DNA from: Actinomycetota bacterium
Lineage (GTDB): Bacteria; Actinomycetota; Actinomycetes; Nanopelagicales; Nanopelagicaceae
Direction of reading: 5' to 3'
Assembly: GCA_009704515.1 (NCBI GenBank)
Contig: WLDZ01000077.1
Span: 1 to 5,105 of the forward strand
Length of the DNA stretch: 5,105 nt
Shown: positions 1 to 5,105 of the stretch, in pieces
How positions within the stretch are numbered: position 1 is the first letter of the stretch
Layout: each line of letters begins with the position of its first letter
Made by a program: the position numbers and the translations under genes
Notes under the pieces: generated by a model
Database searches by the model: none
Told to the model about the DNA's origin: nothing
Seen by the model: the letters and a program-made list of their open reading frames with translations, nothing else

Positions 1-433
1 CATTCCAGCCCTTAGTGGGTGGATTAGCAGTAAGCGCATCAATAATGACGGGTTCTTGGCGAATAACATATGAGGCTTCGACCTTTGTCGATCCCTTAAT
101 TGTGTTGCCAGATTTAAGAATTAATTGAATCTTCTGGCTTTTATCAATAACAAGTGCGGATTCAACCTTAGATTGCGCAATTGCATCTAGCGCCTGTGAT
201 GTACCAATTTCTGTGTAGCGATTACCGGCACCAGAAATTTGGCCAAAAATTGTTACAGCAAATATTGCAACGACAATCCAGAAGAGAGGGCCGCGAAGTA
301 TGCGCTGTGAGCGAGTCTTTGGTGCGCTTTTGCCCGAATTCTTTGCGGGATTCTTTACTTCAGTTTTTTCTTTCTTCTTTGAAGTAAGACCTTTGAGGGG
401 ATTTTTGGTTGGAGATTTCTTTTCATCGCTCAT
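1..433 (-). CDS. ftsH: ATP-dependent zinc metalloprotease FtsH, N-terminal part (cut by window edge)
   Basis: FtsH is a membrane-anchored AAA+ protease that degrades misfolded membrane proteins and selected soluble ones. Only the first 144 codons are present, so the AAA+ and HExxH protease domains lie outside the window. Visible parts are a long basic tail (residues 1-49, rich in Lys, Ser and Pro), a short RGPLFW stretch leading into a membrane helix at about 51-66, and the start of the FtsH extracytoplasmic domain (about 70-144, including NRYTEIGTSQALDAI and a KVEASYVI segment). RGP followed by a Trp-containing helix is typical of actinobacterial FtsH. The roughly 50-residue Lys-rich tail is longer than the few residues I recall before this helix in most family members. 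The start is the ATG at 431-433, 9 bases after the hpt stop, with AAGG overlapping that stop as ribosome site. The position after tilS and hpt supports the call. Identification rests on the N-terminus and gene order only. Confidence 0.88.
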   Translation of the reverse strand, partial: MSDEKKSPTKNPLKGLTSKKKEKTEVKNPAKNSGKSAPKTRSQRILRGPLFWIVVAIFAVTIFGQISGAGNRYTEIGTSQALDAIAQSKVESALVIDKSQKIQLILKSGNTIKGSTKVEASYVIRQEPVIIDALTANPPTKGWN

Positions 434-440
434 TTAATTG

Positions 441-444
441 CCTT
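441..444 (-). promoter_or_regulatory. Ribosome binding site of ftsH
   Basis: On the minus strand AAGG lies 7 bases before the ATG at 433. Its two A residues are part of the hpt stop codon TAA (443-445), so ribosomes ending hpt stop directly on the ftsH ribosome site. This suggests coupled translation of hpt and ftsH, which is an inference from spacing. Confidence 0.6.
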
Positions 445-994
445 ACTCGTACATGTGCTTTGAGAGCACACCGATAAATGAGAGATTGCGGTACTTCTCA
501 TCAAAATCCAACCCATAACCAACTACAAAATCCTTTGGAATATCAAAGCCAACGTATTTACATTCGACTTCTACTTTGGCAGCCTCTGGCTTACGAAGAA
601 TTGTAAGAATCTGAACATCAGCTGCTCCACGTGAAAGAAGATTTGCGCGTAGCCATGAGAGCGTAAGTCCAGTATCAACAATATCTTCCACAATTAAAAC
701 GTTCCGGCCTGTGATATCGCGATCGAGATCTTTGAGAATTCGAACGACTCCACTTGATTTAGTGCCGGAGCCATAAGAAGAGACTGCCATCCAATCCATT
801 TCGATATGTGATTGCATCGCACGAGTGAGGTCAGCCATCGCCATTATTGCGCCTTTAAGAACACCAACTAAAAGTAAGTTTTTTCCCTGGTAATCAGCAT
901 CTACTTGGGCAGCTAATTGAGCGACTCTCTCTTTAAGCTCTGCCTCTGTTGCAATTACTCGCTCGACATCGTTTCCGACTGATGCTAAATCCAC
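443..994 (-). CDS. hpt: Hypoxanthine(-guanine) phosphoribosyltransferase
   Basis: This cytoplasmic enzyme of purine salvage joins hypoxanthine or guanine to PRPP, giving IMP or GMP and pyrophosphate. The protein has 183 residues, the normal size for bacterial HPRT. Motifs seen in order: the pyrophosphate-loop LKG (46-48), the flexible-loop SSYG (72-75), the PRPP-binding loop VEDIVDTG (102-109) with acidic pair E103-D104 and the catalytic Asp (D107), a Lys at 135 in ILRKPEA, and the purine-pocket segment IPKDFVVGYGLD (152-163). All key residues of a type I phosphoribosyltransferase are present. The start is GTG at 992-994, chosen because GAGGAG lies 8 bases upstream and no in-frame ATG is nearer. 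It begins 33 bases after the tilS stop and is followed 9 bases later by ftsH, the usual actinobacterial order. The preference between hypoxanthine and guanine cannot be read from the sequence. Confidence 0.96.
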   Translation of the reverse strand: MDLASVGNDVERVIATEAELKERVAQLAAQVDADYQGKNLLLVGVLKGAIMAMADLTRAMQSHIEMDWMAVSSYGSGTKSSGVVRILKDLDRDITGRNVLIVEDIVDTGLTLSWLRANLLSRGAADVQILTILRKPEAAKVEVECKYVGFDIPKDFVVGYGLDFDEKYRNLSFIGVLSKHMYE

Positions 995-1002
995 CTGATG
1001 GG

Positions 1003-1008
1003 CTCCTC
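1003..1008 (-). promoter_or_regulatory. Ribosome binding site deciding the GTG start of hpt
   Basis: GAGGAG on the minus strand, 8 bases before the GTG at 994, is a strong Shine-Dalgarno match and fixes the non-ATG start. It lies in the 33-base gap between tilS and hpt. The A/T-rich run just upstream of it (about 1008-1018) might hold a weak internal promoter, but no convincing -10/-35 pair is visible. Confidence 0.75.
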
Positions 1009-1027
1009 TATATATCTCTACACTCGT

Positions 1028-1993
1028 CTATGAATGCCTGACTGAGAGAGACAGTCTGCCCGAAATTCGGGCAACCTTCACACCGCCAGAAAGGCTCACC
1101 TCTCCTTGCCCATTCCAGCGTGAAAGTAAGGCCTCCATCGCCCCAATCTGCTCAAATGTGAGGGTTCCGGGGGCGACACCTGCCTCAAGGGCTGCCAATC
1201 TGAGAATTCTTGTACGGATGGCGCGGGGAAGGCTCGCCAGATAATCGCATTCCATATCCAGAAGATCCAGGGCCTTCGCTTCTTTATCTGCCCAAAGATC
1301 GAGGGCATCGCCATCATCTCGTAATAGCGATGCTGAACGAATCAACGCACCACTAATACCAGCGTCGAGGTTCTCCTCTAAATATGGAATTACTTCGCGG
1401 CGAATTTTTACGCGCGAATACTTTGTATCTTCATTATGAGGGTCGCTCCAGAAATCAAGGTCGCTCTCTCTGCATGCTCGTTCGGTAATTTCACGAGAGA
1501 GCGATAGCAACGGACGAATATAAATTCCATTTTGCTCTGCCATTCCTGAGAGTGAACGGGTTCCAGAACCTCGCGCCAATCCGAGCAACACTGTTTCAGC
1601 TTGATCATTTGATGTATGGCCTAAGAAGACTTTGGAGGCTTTCTCTTCTTGAGATTTTTTATCAAGAGCCTTGTAACGTACGTTACGAGCGTCAGCTTCG
1701 AGGCCGGACTGAGAAACGACCAGAACCTTTTCAATAAAAATATGAACATAACCCATCTCCCCTAATTGCTTCTTTACTTTCTCTGCCTGAAGGTGTGAAT
1801 CTTTCTGTAGCTGGTGATCAATAGTGATAGCGATTGGTCGCAAAGCAAGTGGCTTGGCCTCAAGTAATAGTGCATATGCAAGCGCAAGTGAATCTGCACC
1901 CCCTGATACGGCAACTAAAAATGGCTCACCCGGTTCAAGATTTTGTAAATGTGGTCGCACTGCGTTTCGAATCGAAACGATTGCATCAACCAT
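1028..1993 (-). CDS. tilS: tRNA(Ile)-lysidine synthase
   Basis: TilS uses ATP and lysine to convert the wobble cytidine of tRNA-Ile(CAU) to lysidine, so that the tRNA reads AUA and is charged with isoleucine. This is an essential cytoplasmic step. The 321-residue protein has the PP-loop SGGADS (30-35), the DHQL segment (59-62; DHGL in many relatives), the GLEADARNVRY motif (97-107), and GHTSNDQAETVLLGLARGSG (125-144), the conserved loop of TilS enzymes. Further on are RPLLSLSR and SRVKIRREVIPYLEENL. A short C-terminal domain follows and the full E. coli-type extension is missing, as is usual for actinobacterial TilS. The start is ATG at 1991-1993, only 2 bases after the stop of the hydrolase gene and with just a weak purine stretch upstream, so translation may depend on ribosomes finishing that gene. 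The stop is TAG. It is followed by hpt and ftsH. Confidence 0.95.
   Translation of the reverse strand: MVDAIVSIRNAVRPHLQNLEPGEPFLVAVSGGADSLALAYALLLEAKPLALRPIAITIDHQLQKDSHLQAEKVKKQLGEMGYVHIFIEKVLVVSQSGLEADARNVRYKALDKKSQEEKASKVFLGHTSNDQAETVLLGLARGSGTRSLSGMAEQNGIYIRPLLSLSREITERACRESDLDFWSDPHNEDTKYSRVKIRREVIPYLEENLDAGISGALIRSASLLRDDGDALDLWADKEAKALDLLDMECDYLASLPRAIRTRILRLAALEAGVAPGTLTFEQIGAMEALLSRWNGQGEVSLSGGVKVARISGRLSLSVRHS
1040..1073 (-). repeat. Two abutting inverted repeats at the 3' end of tilS
   Basis: In the minus-strand transcript, a hairpin with arms TGCCCGAA and TTCGGGCA around one central base (1057-1073) is followed with no gap by a second one, GACTG and CAGTC around a 7-base pyrimidine loop (1040-1056). 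In RNA the first would form about 7 pairs with a 3-base loop and the second 5 pairs. Both lie in the last 12 codons of tilS, ahead of the hpt ribosome site. No U-run follows, so this is not a standard terminator. A role in mRNA processing or stability, or as a protein-binding dyad, is possible but unproven. Confidence 0.5.
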
Positions 1994-1995
1994 TC

Positions 1996-3204
1996 TTAAA
2001 CTCGGCCACCGAATGGCATGAGACCCTTTACGGAGTAAATGCTTGAATAAATCAAGCCAACATTCTTAGAATTCGCTTCCCACATCATTCCATTACCAGC
2101 ATAAATCGTAATATGGTGAATAGTTGAAATAGTTCCCTTGTAAGAATAAAAGAGAAGATCTCCAGGTTGTAGCTGTGTGAGCGGAACATGGAATGTATAA
2201 CCAGCGTAGAGCGCTGAGTTAAGGCGATCCCAGTTTGGCCAACCTAAACCTGCTGAACGATATGCCGCATAGACAAGTCCAGAACAATCAAATGCATTTG
2301 GACCTTCATCGCCCCAGACATATGGTTTACGTGGCCGTGCTTCAACTTGCTTCTGCGCAAATGCAACAGCTTTTAAGCGTTGCGCCTCAGTTGTTCGAAT
2401 TGTGGAGCGCCCCTTGAAACCAAGATTCGGCCAGACTTTTGCCTGATTAATTGTTGTGGTTGCAGTCTGTGCTTGGCTCTCTTCAAGCAAGGCAAGTTGG
2501 CGTTGTTGTTCGAGAGTAATACGAACATTCTTTGCATTTGCCAACTCTTTAATCAACTTATCTTGAACCTTGCGAAGTTTATCCACCTCTTCTTGCTGAA
2601 GTGCTTGAGCTTCATCGGCAACCTTCTTGGCATCAGCAACTTTGGCGGTCGCTGCTGCTTGAACTACTCGAGCTTCGTCAGCTTTTGCTTTTGCTGCCTT
2701 TGCAATAATTTCAGCAGCCTTAAATCGATCTAACGCTGTTGAATTACGTGCACCTAATGTGTTGAGCGTCGATAGCTGATCAATCAAATCTTGTGGACCG
2801 TTAGCACTAAGCAGTGGTTGTACATCTGAAAGGCTGCCACCAAGGATGTATGCATTTGCTGCCATCTTGCCGATTGTCTTATGCGCATCTGAAACTGATA
2901 AGGCTGTCTCTGCGGCATGGGCAGCAGCGGCAGTTGCGGCGGCAGTTGCCACATTAAGTTCTGCCTGCGCTTTTTGATAGAGGGCACGTGCCGTAGCTGC
3001 TTTCGCAGTTAGTTCCCGCAAAGTTTGATTGGCGGATGCTAATTTCTTTGCAGCCGCGTCAGCAGCTTTCTTCTTTGCACTCTCTGCCTTCTTGGCAGCC
3101 TCAATCTCAGCCAGCGTTGGTTTCTTCGGCTTAGCAACTGCGGGCGTTGTGGCAAGGGTCAGCGATGCCATCAAAATGAGGGCGATTGCAGATTTCTTGC
3201 GCAT
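1996..3204 (-). CDS. Secreted NlpC/P60 peptidoglycan endopeptidase with N-terminal coiled coil (RipA-like)
   Basis: This probable cell-wall hydrolase would cut peptide stems of peptidoglycan outside the membrane. The 402-residue protein has a signal peptide (basic RKK, hydrophobic stretch 5-20, AVA before a likely cut after residue 24). A long Ala/Lys-rich coiled coil follows (about 29-115 and 157-250), interrupted by a segment with ILGGSLSDVQPLLSANGPQDLIDQL (about 120-144, written here across its core), then a linker, and the NlpC/P60 domain (about 275-402). Catalytic residues are Cys307 in DCSGLV, His364 in HHITIYAGNG and Glu376 in WEANS. Glu as third residue matches the reported Cys-His-Glu triad of mycobacterial RipA. 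The coiled coil in such enzymes often controls access to the active site or partner binding. I chose the ATG at 3202-3204 because it starts the signal peptide. An upstream in-frame ATG at 3321 would overlap the permease gene and bury the signal. No Shine-Dalgarno precedes it. It lies 2 bases before tilS. Confidence 0.92.
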   Translation of the reverse strand: MRKKSAIALILMASLTLATTPAVAKPKKPTLAEIEAAKKAESAKKKAADAAAKKLASANQTLRELTAKAATARALYQKAQAELNVATAAATAAAAHAAETALSVSDAHKTIGKMAANAYILGGSLSDVQPLLSANGPQDLIDQLSTLNTLGARNSTALDRFKAAEIIAKAAKAKADEARVVQAAATAKVADAKKVADEAQALQQEEVDKLRKVQDKLIKELANAKNVRITLEQQRQLALLEESQAQTATTTINQAKVWPNLGFKGRSTIRTTEAQRLKAVAFAQKQVEARPRKPYVWGDEGPNAFDCSGLVYAAYRSAGLGWPNWDRLNSALYAGYTFHVPLTQLQPGDLLFYSYKGTISTIHHITIYAGNGMMWEANSKNVGLIYSSIYSVKGLMPFGGRV

Positions 3205-3210
3205 GCGTAA

Positions 3211-3216
3211 AGAATA
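3211..3216 (-). promoter_or_regulatory. Putative -10 box of a leaderless promoter for the hydrolase-tilS-hpt-ftsH unit
   Basis: TATTCT on the minus strand fits the actinobacterial TANNNT -10 pattern and ends 6 bases before the ATG at 3204. That spacing would put the transcription start on or next to the A of the start codon. There is no ribosome site between them. No good -35 box is seen at 16-19 bases upstream, where the inverted repeat at 3220-3234 occupies the spacer. An imperfect dyad, CGCATGCG, is centred on the start codon itself. This is a prediction from spacing and motif only. Confidence 0.5.
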
Positions 3217-3219
3217 AGT

Positions 3220-3234
3220 GAGAGGAGTCCTCTC
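3220..3234. repeat. Perfect 7-bp-arm inverted repeat in the permease-hydrolase gap
   Basis: GAGAGGA and TCCTCTC flank one central base, 3 bases upstream of the putative -10 box of the hydrolase promoter. In the -10/-35 spacer such a dyad would suit a dimeric repressor or an activator that bends the spacer. Read as RNA after the permease gene it could form 6 pairs with a 3-base loop, followed by a T-rich but interrupted stretch (ACTTATTCTTT), so a weak terminator of the exporter unit is the alternative. A second small palindrome, CGCTAGCG (3241-3248), lies next to it. The 55-base gap holds nothing else recognisable. Confidence 0.45.
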
Positions 3235-3259
3235 CGCATCCGCTAGCGAGCTTGTGTCG

Positions 3260-4051
3260 TTAGTTAGCCACATCTCTCTTTGCAAAGAGAATCGCAGAGA
3301 TGATTGTTCCAAGAAATACATAGGAAGTTCCCAGAGTTAGCGCATGCGTATATGAAATATCTGCGCTACCACCTGCAGCAATTGTGTTGAATTGCGAAAC
3401 TGGAGTCCACTTTGGAATGTTCTCATTCACAAAAAAGAGGAGACCCTCGAGGATTAGTGACCAGATAACGCCTATAGAAATCGAAGATATCGGTGATCTG
3501 AATATCAATCCAAGCGTGATTCCTAAGACACCGAAATACACGATTGATATAAAGATATTGAGCGAGGATCTTCCGATAGCCGCCAAACCTTCTGCTGTGA
3601 ACCACATTGCAGTAGAAACCTTCGCACCATCAGAGAGAGAAAAAGCGATAGCAATACTGACTGAGATGTTTACGACCGCAATCAAGAGTGCAAAAGATTT
3701 CATCGCAGCAAATTTGCCTGCTAAAAGTTTGAGGCGGGCTGGCTGACGAACGAGAAGATTGCGCAAGGTTCCGTATGTGTATTCCTGAGCACTTTGAGCG
3801 GCAAAGATACAGAGAGCAGTGATACCCAAAAAGAGTCCAACTTGTGAAACAGCGGTTATTGAACCAGAGGCACTCTCAAGAATCGGGCGACCAATGCTTG
3901 CGCCCCGATCTGCGTTGCCTTGTGGGTTATCAATATTTTTAAACATAAAGACAGTGACTAACACTGTGAAAAAGAGTGACGAGGCGAGAGAACCGAGCAC
4001 AAGAACTGGACGACGAAGTTTGCGCCATTCTGCTTGAAAGACTCTAAACAT
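3260..4051 (-). CDS. ABC-2 type transporter permease subunit
   Basis: This is the membrane half of an ABC exporter. The 263-residue protein has about six hydrophobic helices (roughly 16-37, 68-87, 115-138, 164-185, 189-208 and 238-257), the expected topology of ABC-2 permeases. The basic N-terminus FRVFQAEWRKLRRP places the start inside the cell. QEYTYGTLRNLLVRQPARL (89-107) followed by a Lys at 113 is the conserved cytoplasmic helix after the second membrane segment that contacts the ATPase in this family. An extracellular loop between the first two helices is polar and Gly/Ser-rich. The ATG at 4049-4051 shares one base with the ATPase stop (TAATG) and has GGAG 7 bases upstream, so the two subunits should be translated together in similar amounts. 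Relatives export antibiotics, peptides or lipids, and the substrate here cannot be assigned. Confidence 0.9.
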   Translation of the reverse strand: MFRVFQAEWRKLRRPVLVLGSLASSLFFTVLVTVFMFKNIDNPQGNADRGASIGRPILESASGSITAVSQVGLFLGITALCIFAAQSAQEYTYGTLRNLLVRQPARLKLLAGKFAAMKSFALLIAVVNISVSIAIAFSLSDGAKVSTAMWFTAEGLAAIGRSSLNIFISIVYFGVLGITLGLIFRSPISSISIGVIWSLILEGLLFFVNENIPKWTPVSQFNTIAAGGSADISYTHALTLGTSYVFLGTIISAILFAKRDVAN

Positions 4052-4974
4052 TAGCGGGCTCCAGTCATTTCGAAGAATGTTTCTTCAAGGTTTGGCATAG
4101 TTGGATTTAGTTGAGAGAGCACAATGCCAGCTTCGAAAGCAGTGCGGTTCAGGGTTGCTGCCCATTCGTGAGGGCCTTCGATGTGAGCCTCTCCGTGACG
4201 AATAACTGCTGGGTGACCTGCAGCTTGCGCAATTGATACGATTTTTTCCAAATCTGAAAGCACTTCAGTCTTTACGATAATCGTTGGTTTCTGTGCAAAG
4301 AGAAGTTCTTCTATTGGCCCAGAGAAGACAACTTCACCTTTACGGAGCATCACAATATATTCAGAGATAATCTCGAGTTCGGAGAGCAAGTGTGATGAAA
4401 CGAAAATTGTTTTGCCTTCACCTGCTAATTTTTTAATCAAATCACGAACTTCTTGTATACCTTCTGGATCTAAACCATTGGTGGGTTCATCGAGAATTAG
4501 CAATTGTGGATTAGGCAGAAGTGCCGCAGCGATACCTAATCTCTGCTTCATGCCAAGCGAATAAGTCTTGTACTTATCGCCACCGCGACCTTGTAAGCCA
4601 ACTAGATCAATGAGTTCTGCAACCCTTTCCTGTGCAATATTTCCCATAGTCGCAAGAACTCGCAGATTCTCGATTCCGGTGAGTGCGGGATAAAAAGCTG
4701 GCCCTTCAATCATGGCGCCAACTTGAGAGAGGTATTTCTCGGGCTCCGATACAGGAAAACCGAGAACATAGGCACTGCCTTCGGTGGGAGTAATAAGTCC
4801 AAGGAGCATGCGAATTGTGGTGGTCTTGCCAGCGCCGTTTGGTCCCACAAAGCCGCAGATTGTTCCGGTCGGAACTGAAAAATTTGCCTCAGAGAGGGCA
4901 GCTAGGTTCTTATATCTCTTCGTCAGGCCGTGAACTTCAATAGCATTTTCACTGACGGGTGCATTTGTGCTCAT
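4051..4974 (-). CDS. ABC transporter ATP-binding subunit (BcrA/CcmA-type)
   Basis: This cytoplasmic ATPase would power the permease encoded directly downstream. In the 307-residue protein the following are visible: Walker A GPNGAGKT (44-51), Glu90 in MIEGPAFYP at the Q-loop position (a Gln-to-Glu change common in BcrA-like ATPases), the signature YSLGMKQRL (138-146), Walker B LLILDE (158-163) with catalytic Glu163, the D-loop NGLD (166-169), and the switch His195 in SSHLLSE. A C-terminal extension of about 90 residues ends in LEETFFEMTGAR, as in drug-export ATPases of this group. All residues needed for ATP hydrolysis are present. I chose the ATG at 4972-4974. The frame stays open to an ATG at 5031, but that would overlap the divergent gene and add residues unlike the family. 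No Shine-Dalgarno precedes 4974, and a -10 box 7 bases upstream suggests a leaderless message. Confidence 0.94.
   Translation of the reverse strand: MSTNAPVSENAIEVHGLTKRYKNLAALSEANFSVPTGTICGFVGPNGAGKTTTIRMLLGLITPTEGSAYVLGFPVSEPEKYLSQVGAMIEGPAFYPALTGIENLRVLATMGNIAQERVAELIDLVGLQGRGGDKYKTYSLGMKQRLGIAAALLPNPQLLILDEPTNGLDPEGIQEVRDLIKKLAGEGKTIFVSSHLLSELEIISEYIVMLRKGEVVFSGPIEELLFAQKPTIIVKTEVLSDLEKIVSIAQAAGHPAVIRHGEAHIEGPHEWAATLNRTAFEAGIVLSQLNPTMPNLEETFFEMTGAR
4059..4062 (-). promoter_or_regulatory. Ribosome binding site of the permease gene
   Basis: GGAG on the minus strand, 7 bases before the permease ATG, lies inside the last codons of the ATPase gene. Together with the TAATG stop-start overlap this suits translational coupling of the two subunits. 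Confidence 0.65.
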
Positions 4975-4981
4975 GGGCGAC

Positions 4982-4987
4982 ACTATA
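4982..4987 (-). promoter_or_regulatory. Putative -10 box of the ABC exporter operon, leaderless
   Basis: TATAGT on the minus strand matches TANNNT and ends 7 bases before the ATPase ATG at 4974, so transcription should begin on or next to the start codon. The bases between are GTCGCCC, with no ribosome site. The best -35 candidate is TTTACT at 5008-5013, inside the first codons of the divergent gene, but its 20-base spacer is long. Confidence 0.55.
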
Positions 4988-4992
4988 ACCTC

Positions 4993-4998
4993 TAGAAT
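4993..4998 (+). promoter_or_regulatory. Putative -10 box of the divergent gene, leaderless
   Basis: TAGAAT matches TANNNT and ends 6 bases before the ATG at 5005, again pointing to a start of transcription at the start codon. No Shine-Dalgarno is present (TCTGGC precedes the ATG). No good -35 is seen at normal spacing. That region falls over the start codon of the ATPase gene. Confidence 0.5.
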
Positions 4999-5004
4999 TC
5001 TGGC

Positions 5005-5105
5005 ATGAGTAAAGAAAGCTGGGGATATCAACCGCGCAATCAGCGGCCTGAACCAGATTGGGAGACAAACTCACAGACTGATGCGGTCCGTGCGGGGTTA
5101 TCCCG
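5005..5105 (+). CDS. Start of a divergent gene, possibly O-succinylhomoserine sulfhydrylase-like (Cys/Met metabolism PLP enzyme); cut by window edge
   Basis: Only 33 complete codons are visible, plus CG, which must begin an Arg codon. The protein begins MSKESWGYQPRNQ, is polar up to about residue 24, and then reads TDAVRAGLSR (25-34). A T-x-AVRAG-L-x-R stretch near the N-terminus resembles the start of the PLP-dependent trans-sulfuration enzymes, especially MetZ, which makes homocysteine from O-succinylhomoserine and sulfide. That match is short, so the product is tentative. Reasons to believe a gene is here are the open frame to the window end, the -10 box 6 bases before the ATG, and the end of the oppositely oriented gene just 30 bases away. 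The frame is written without a ribosome site, as for the ATPase. Confidence 0.6.
   Translation, partial: MSKESWGYQPRNQRPEPDWETNSQTDAVRAGLS

Noticed and set aside
1008..1018. A/T-rich TATATA stretch before hpt as an internal promoter
   Set aside because: No matching -35 and no TANNNT at a convincing distance. hpt has a strong ribosome site and fits an internal operon gene.
1670..1689. 14-bp perfect palindrome GTAACGTACGTTAC (1673-1686), extending to 20 bp with one mismatched pair
   Set aside because: It encodes the conserved ARNVRY motif of TilS, and a 14-bp palindrome is expected about 0.3 times per window by chance, so it needs no special explanation.
2380..2733. 117-residue Cys/Leu-rich plus-strand frame
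   Set aside because: It is the antisense of the Ala/Lys-rich coiled-coil codons of the hydrolase, with no ribosome site or family resemblance.
3205..3321. Longer hydrolase frame starting at 3321
   Set aside because: The extra 39 residues overlap the end of the permease gene, look unlike a secreted protein start and would hide a clean signal peptide beginning at 3204.
3199..3350. 11-base direct repeat GCGCATGCGTA at 3199-3209 and 3340-3350
   Set aside because: About three chance 11-base repeats are expected in 5 kb, and one copy is inside permease codons.
4991..5000. Overlapping XbaI and EcoRI sites (TCTAGAATTC) suggesting a cloning junction
   Set aside because: The flanking genes, promoter spacing and base use run through without a break. 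The string is part of the -10 region of the divergent gene.
4975..5031. Longer ATPase frame starting at 5031
   Set aside because: The extra 19 residues overlap the divergent gene. The family-like start and the -10 spacing both support 4974.

Overview
The window looks like a piece of an actinobacterial chromosome. The evidence is the tilS-hpt-ftsH gene order, a RipA-like secreted NlpC/P60 hydrolase with an N-terminal coiled coil, and three gene starts that appear leaderless, each with a TANNNT -10 box 6-7 bases before the start codon. Sampling a few lines by eye puts G+C in the mid-40s percent. That is low for Actinobacteria and would fit a streamlined aquatic lineage such as the freshwater acI group (Nanopelagicales). 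The lineage is inferred, not shown.

Layout: almost everything reads leftward on the minus strand. From the right, an ABC exporter pair comes first: the ATPase (4051-4974) and an ABC-2 type permease (3260-4051), joined by a one-base TAATG overlap. After a 55-base gap holding a promoter and an inverted repeat comes a secreted peptidoglycan hydrolase (1996-3204). It is followed after 2 bases by tilS (1028-1993), after 33 bases by hpt (443-994, GTG start), and after 9 bases by ftsH, which runs off the left edge (1-433, 144 codons). At the right edge a gene reads the other way from 5005. Only its first 33 codons are present, and it may be an O-succinylhomoserine sulfhydrylase-like enzyme.

How the parts fit: the left unit combines cell-wall cleavage, tRNA-Ile decoding (lysidine synthesis), purine salvage and membrane protein quality control. 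tilS-hpt-ftsH is a familiar actinobacterial housekeeping cluster, and the hydrolase gene sits at its head, where it probably shares a transcript. The exporter pair is a separate unit whose substrate cannot be told from sequence. Genes at the head of each apparent unit (ATPase, hydrolase and the divergent gene) lack a Shine-Dalgarno sequence and look leaderless. Three of the four genes inside units (permease, hpt, ftsH) have clear purine-rich ribosome sites.

I saw no mobile element, CRISPR array, tRNA, rRNA or clear rho-independent terminator with a U-tract. No stretch over 60 bases lacks a gene. No clearly new system is present. The points most worth checking are the 30-base divergent leaderless promoter, the inverted repeat next to the hydrolase -10 box, and two abutting hairpins at the tilS 3' end.
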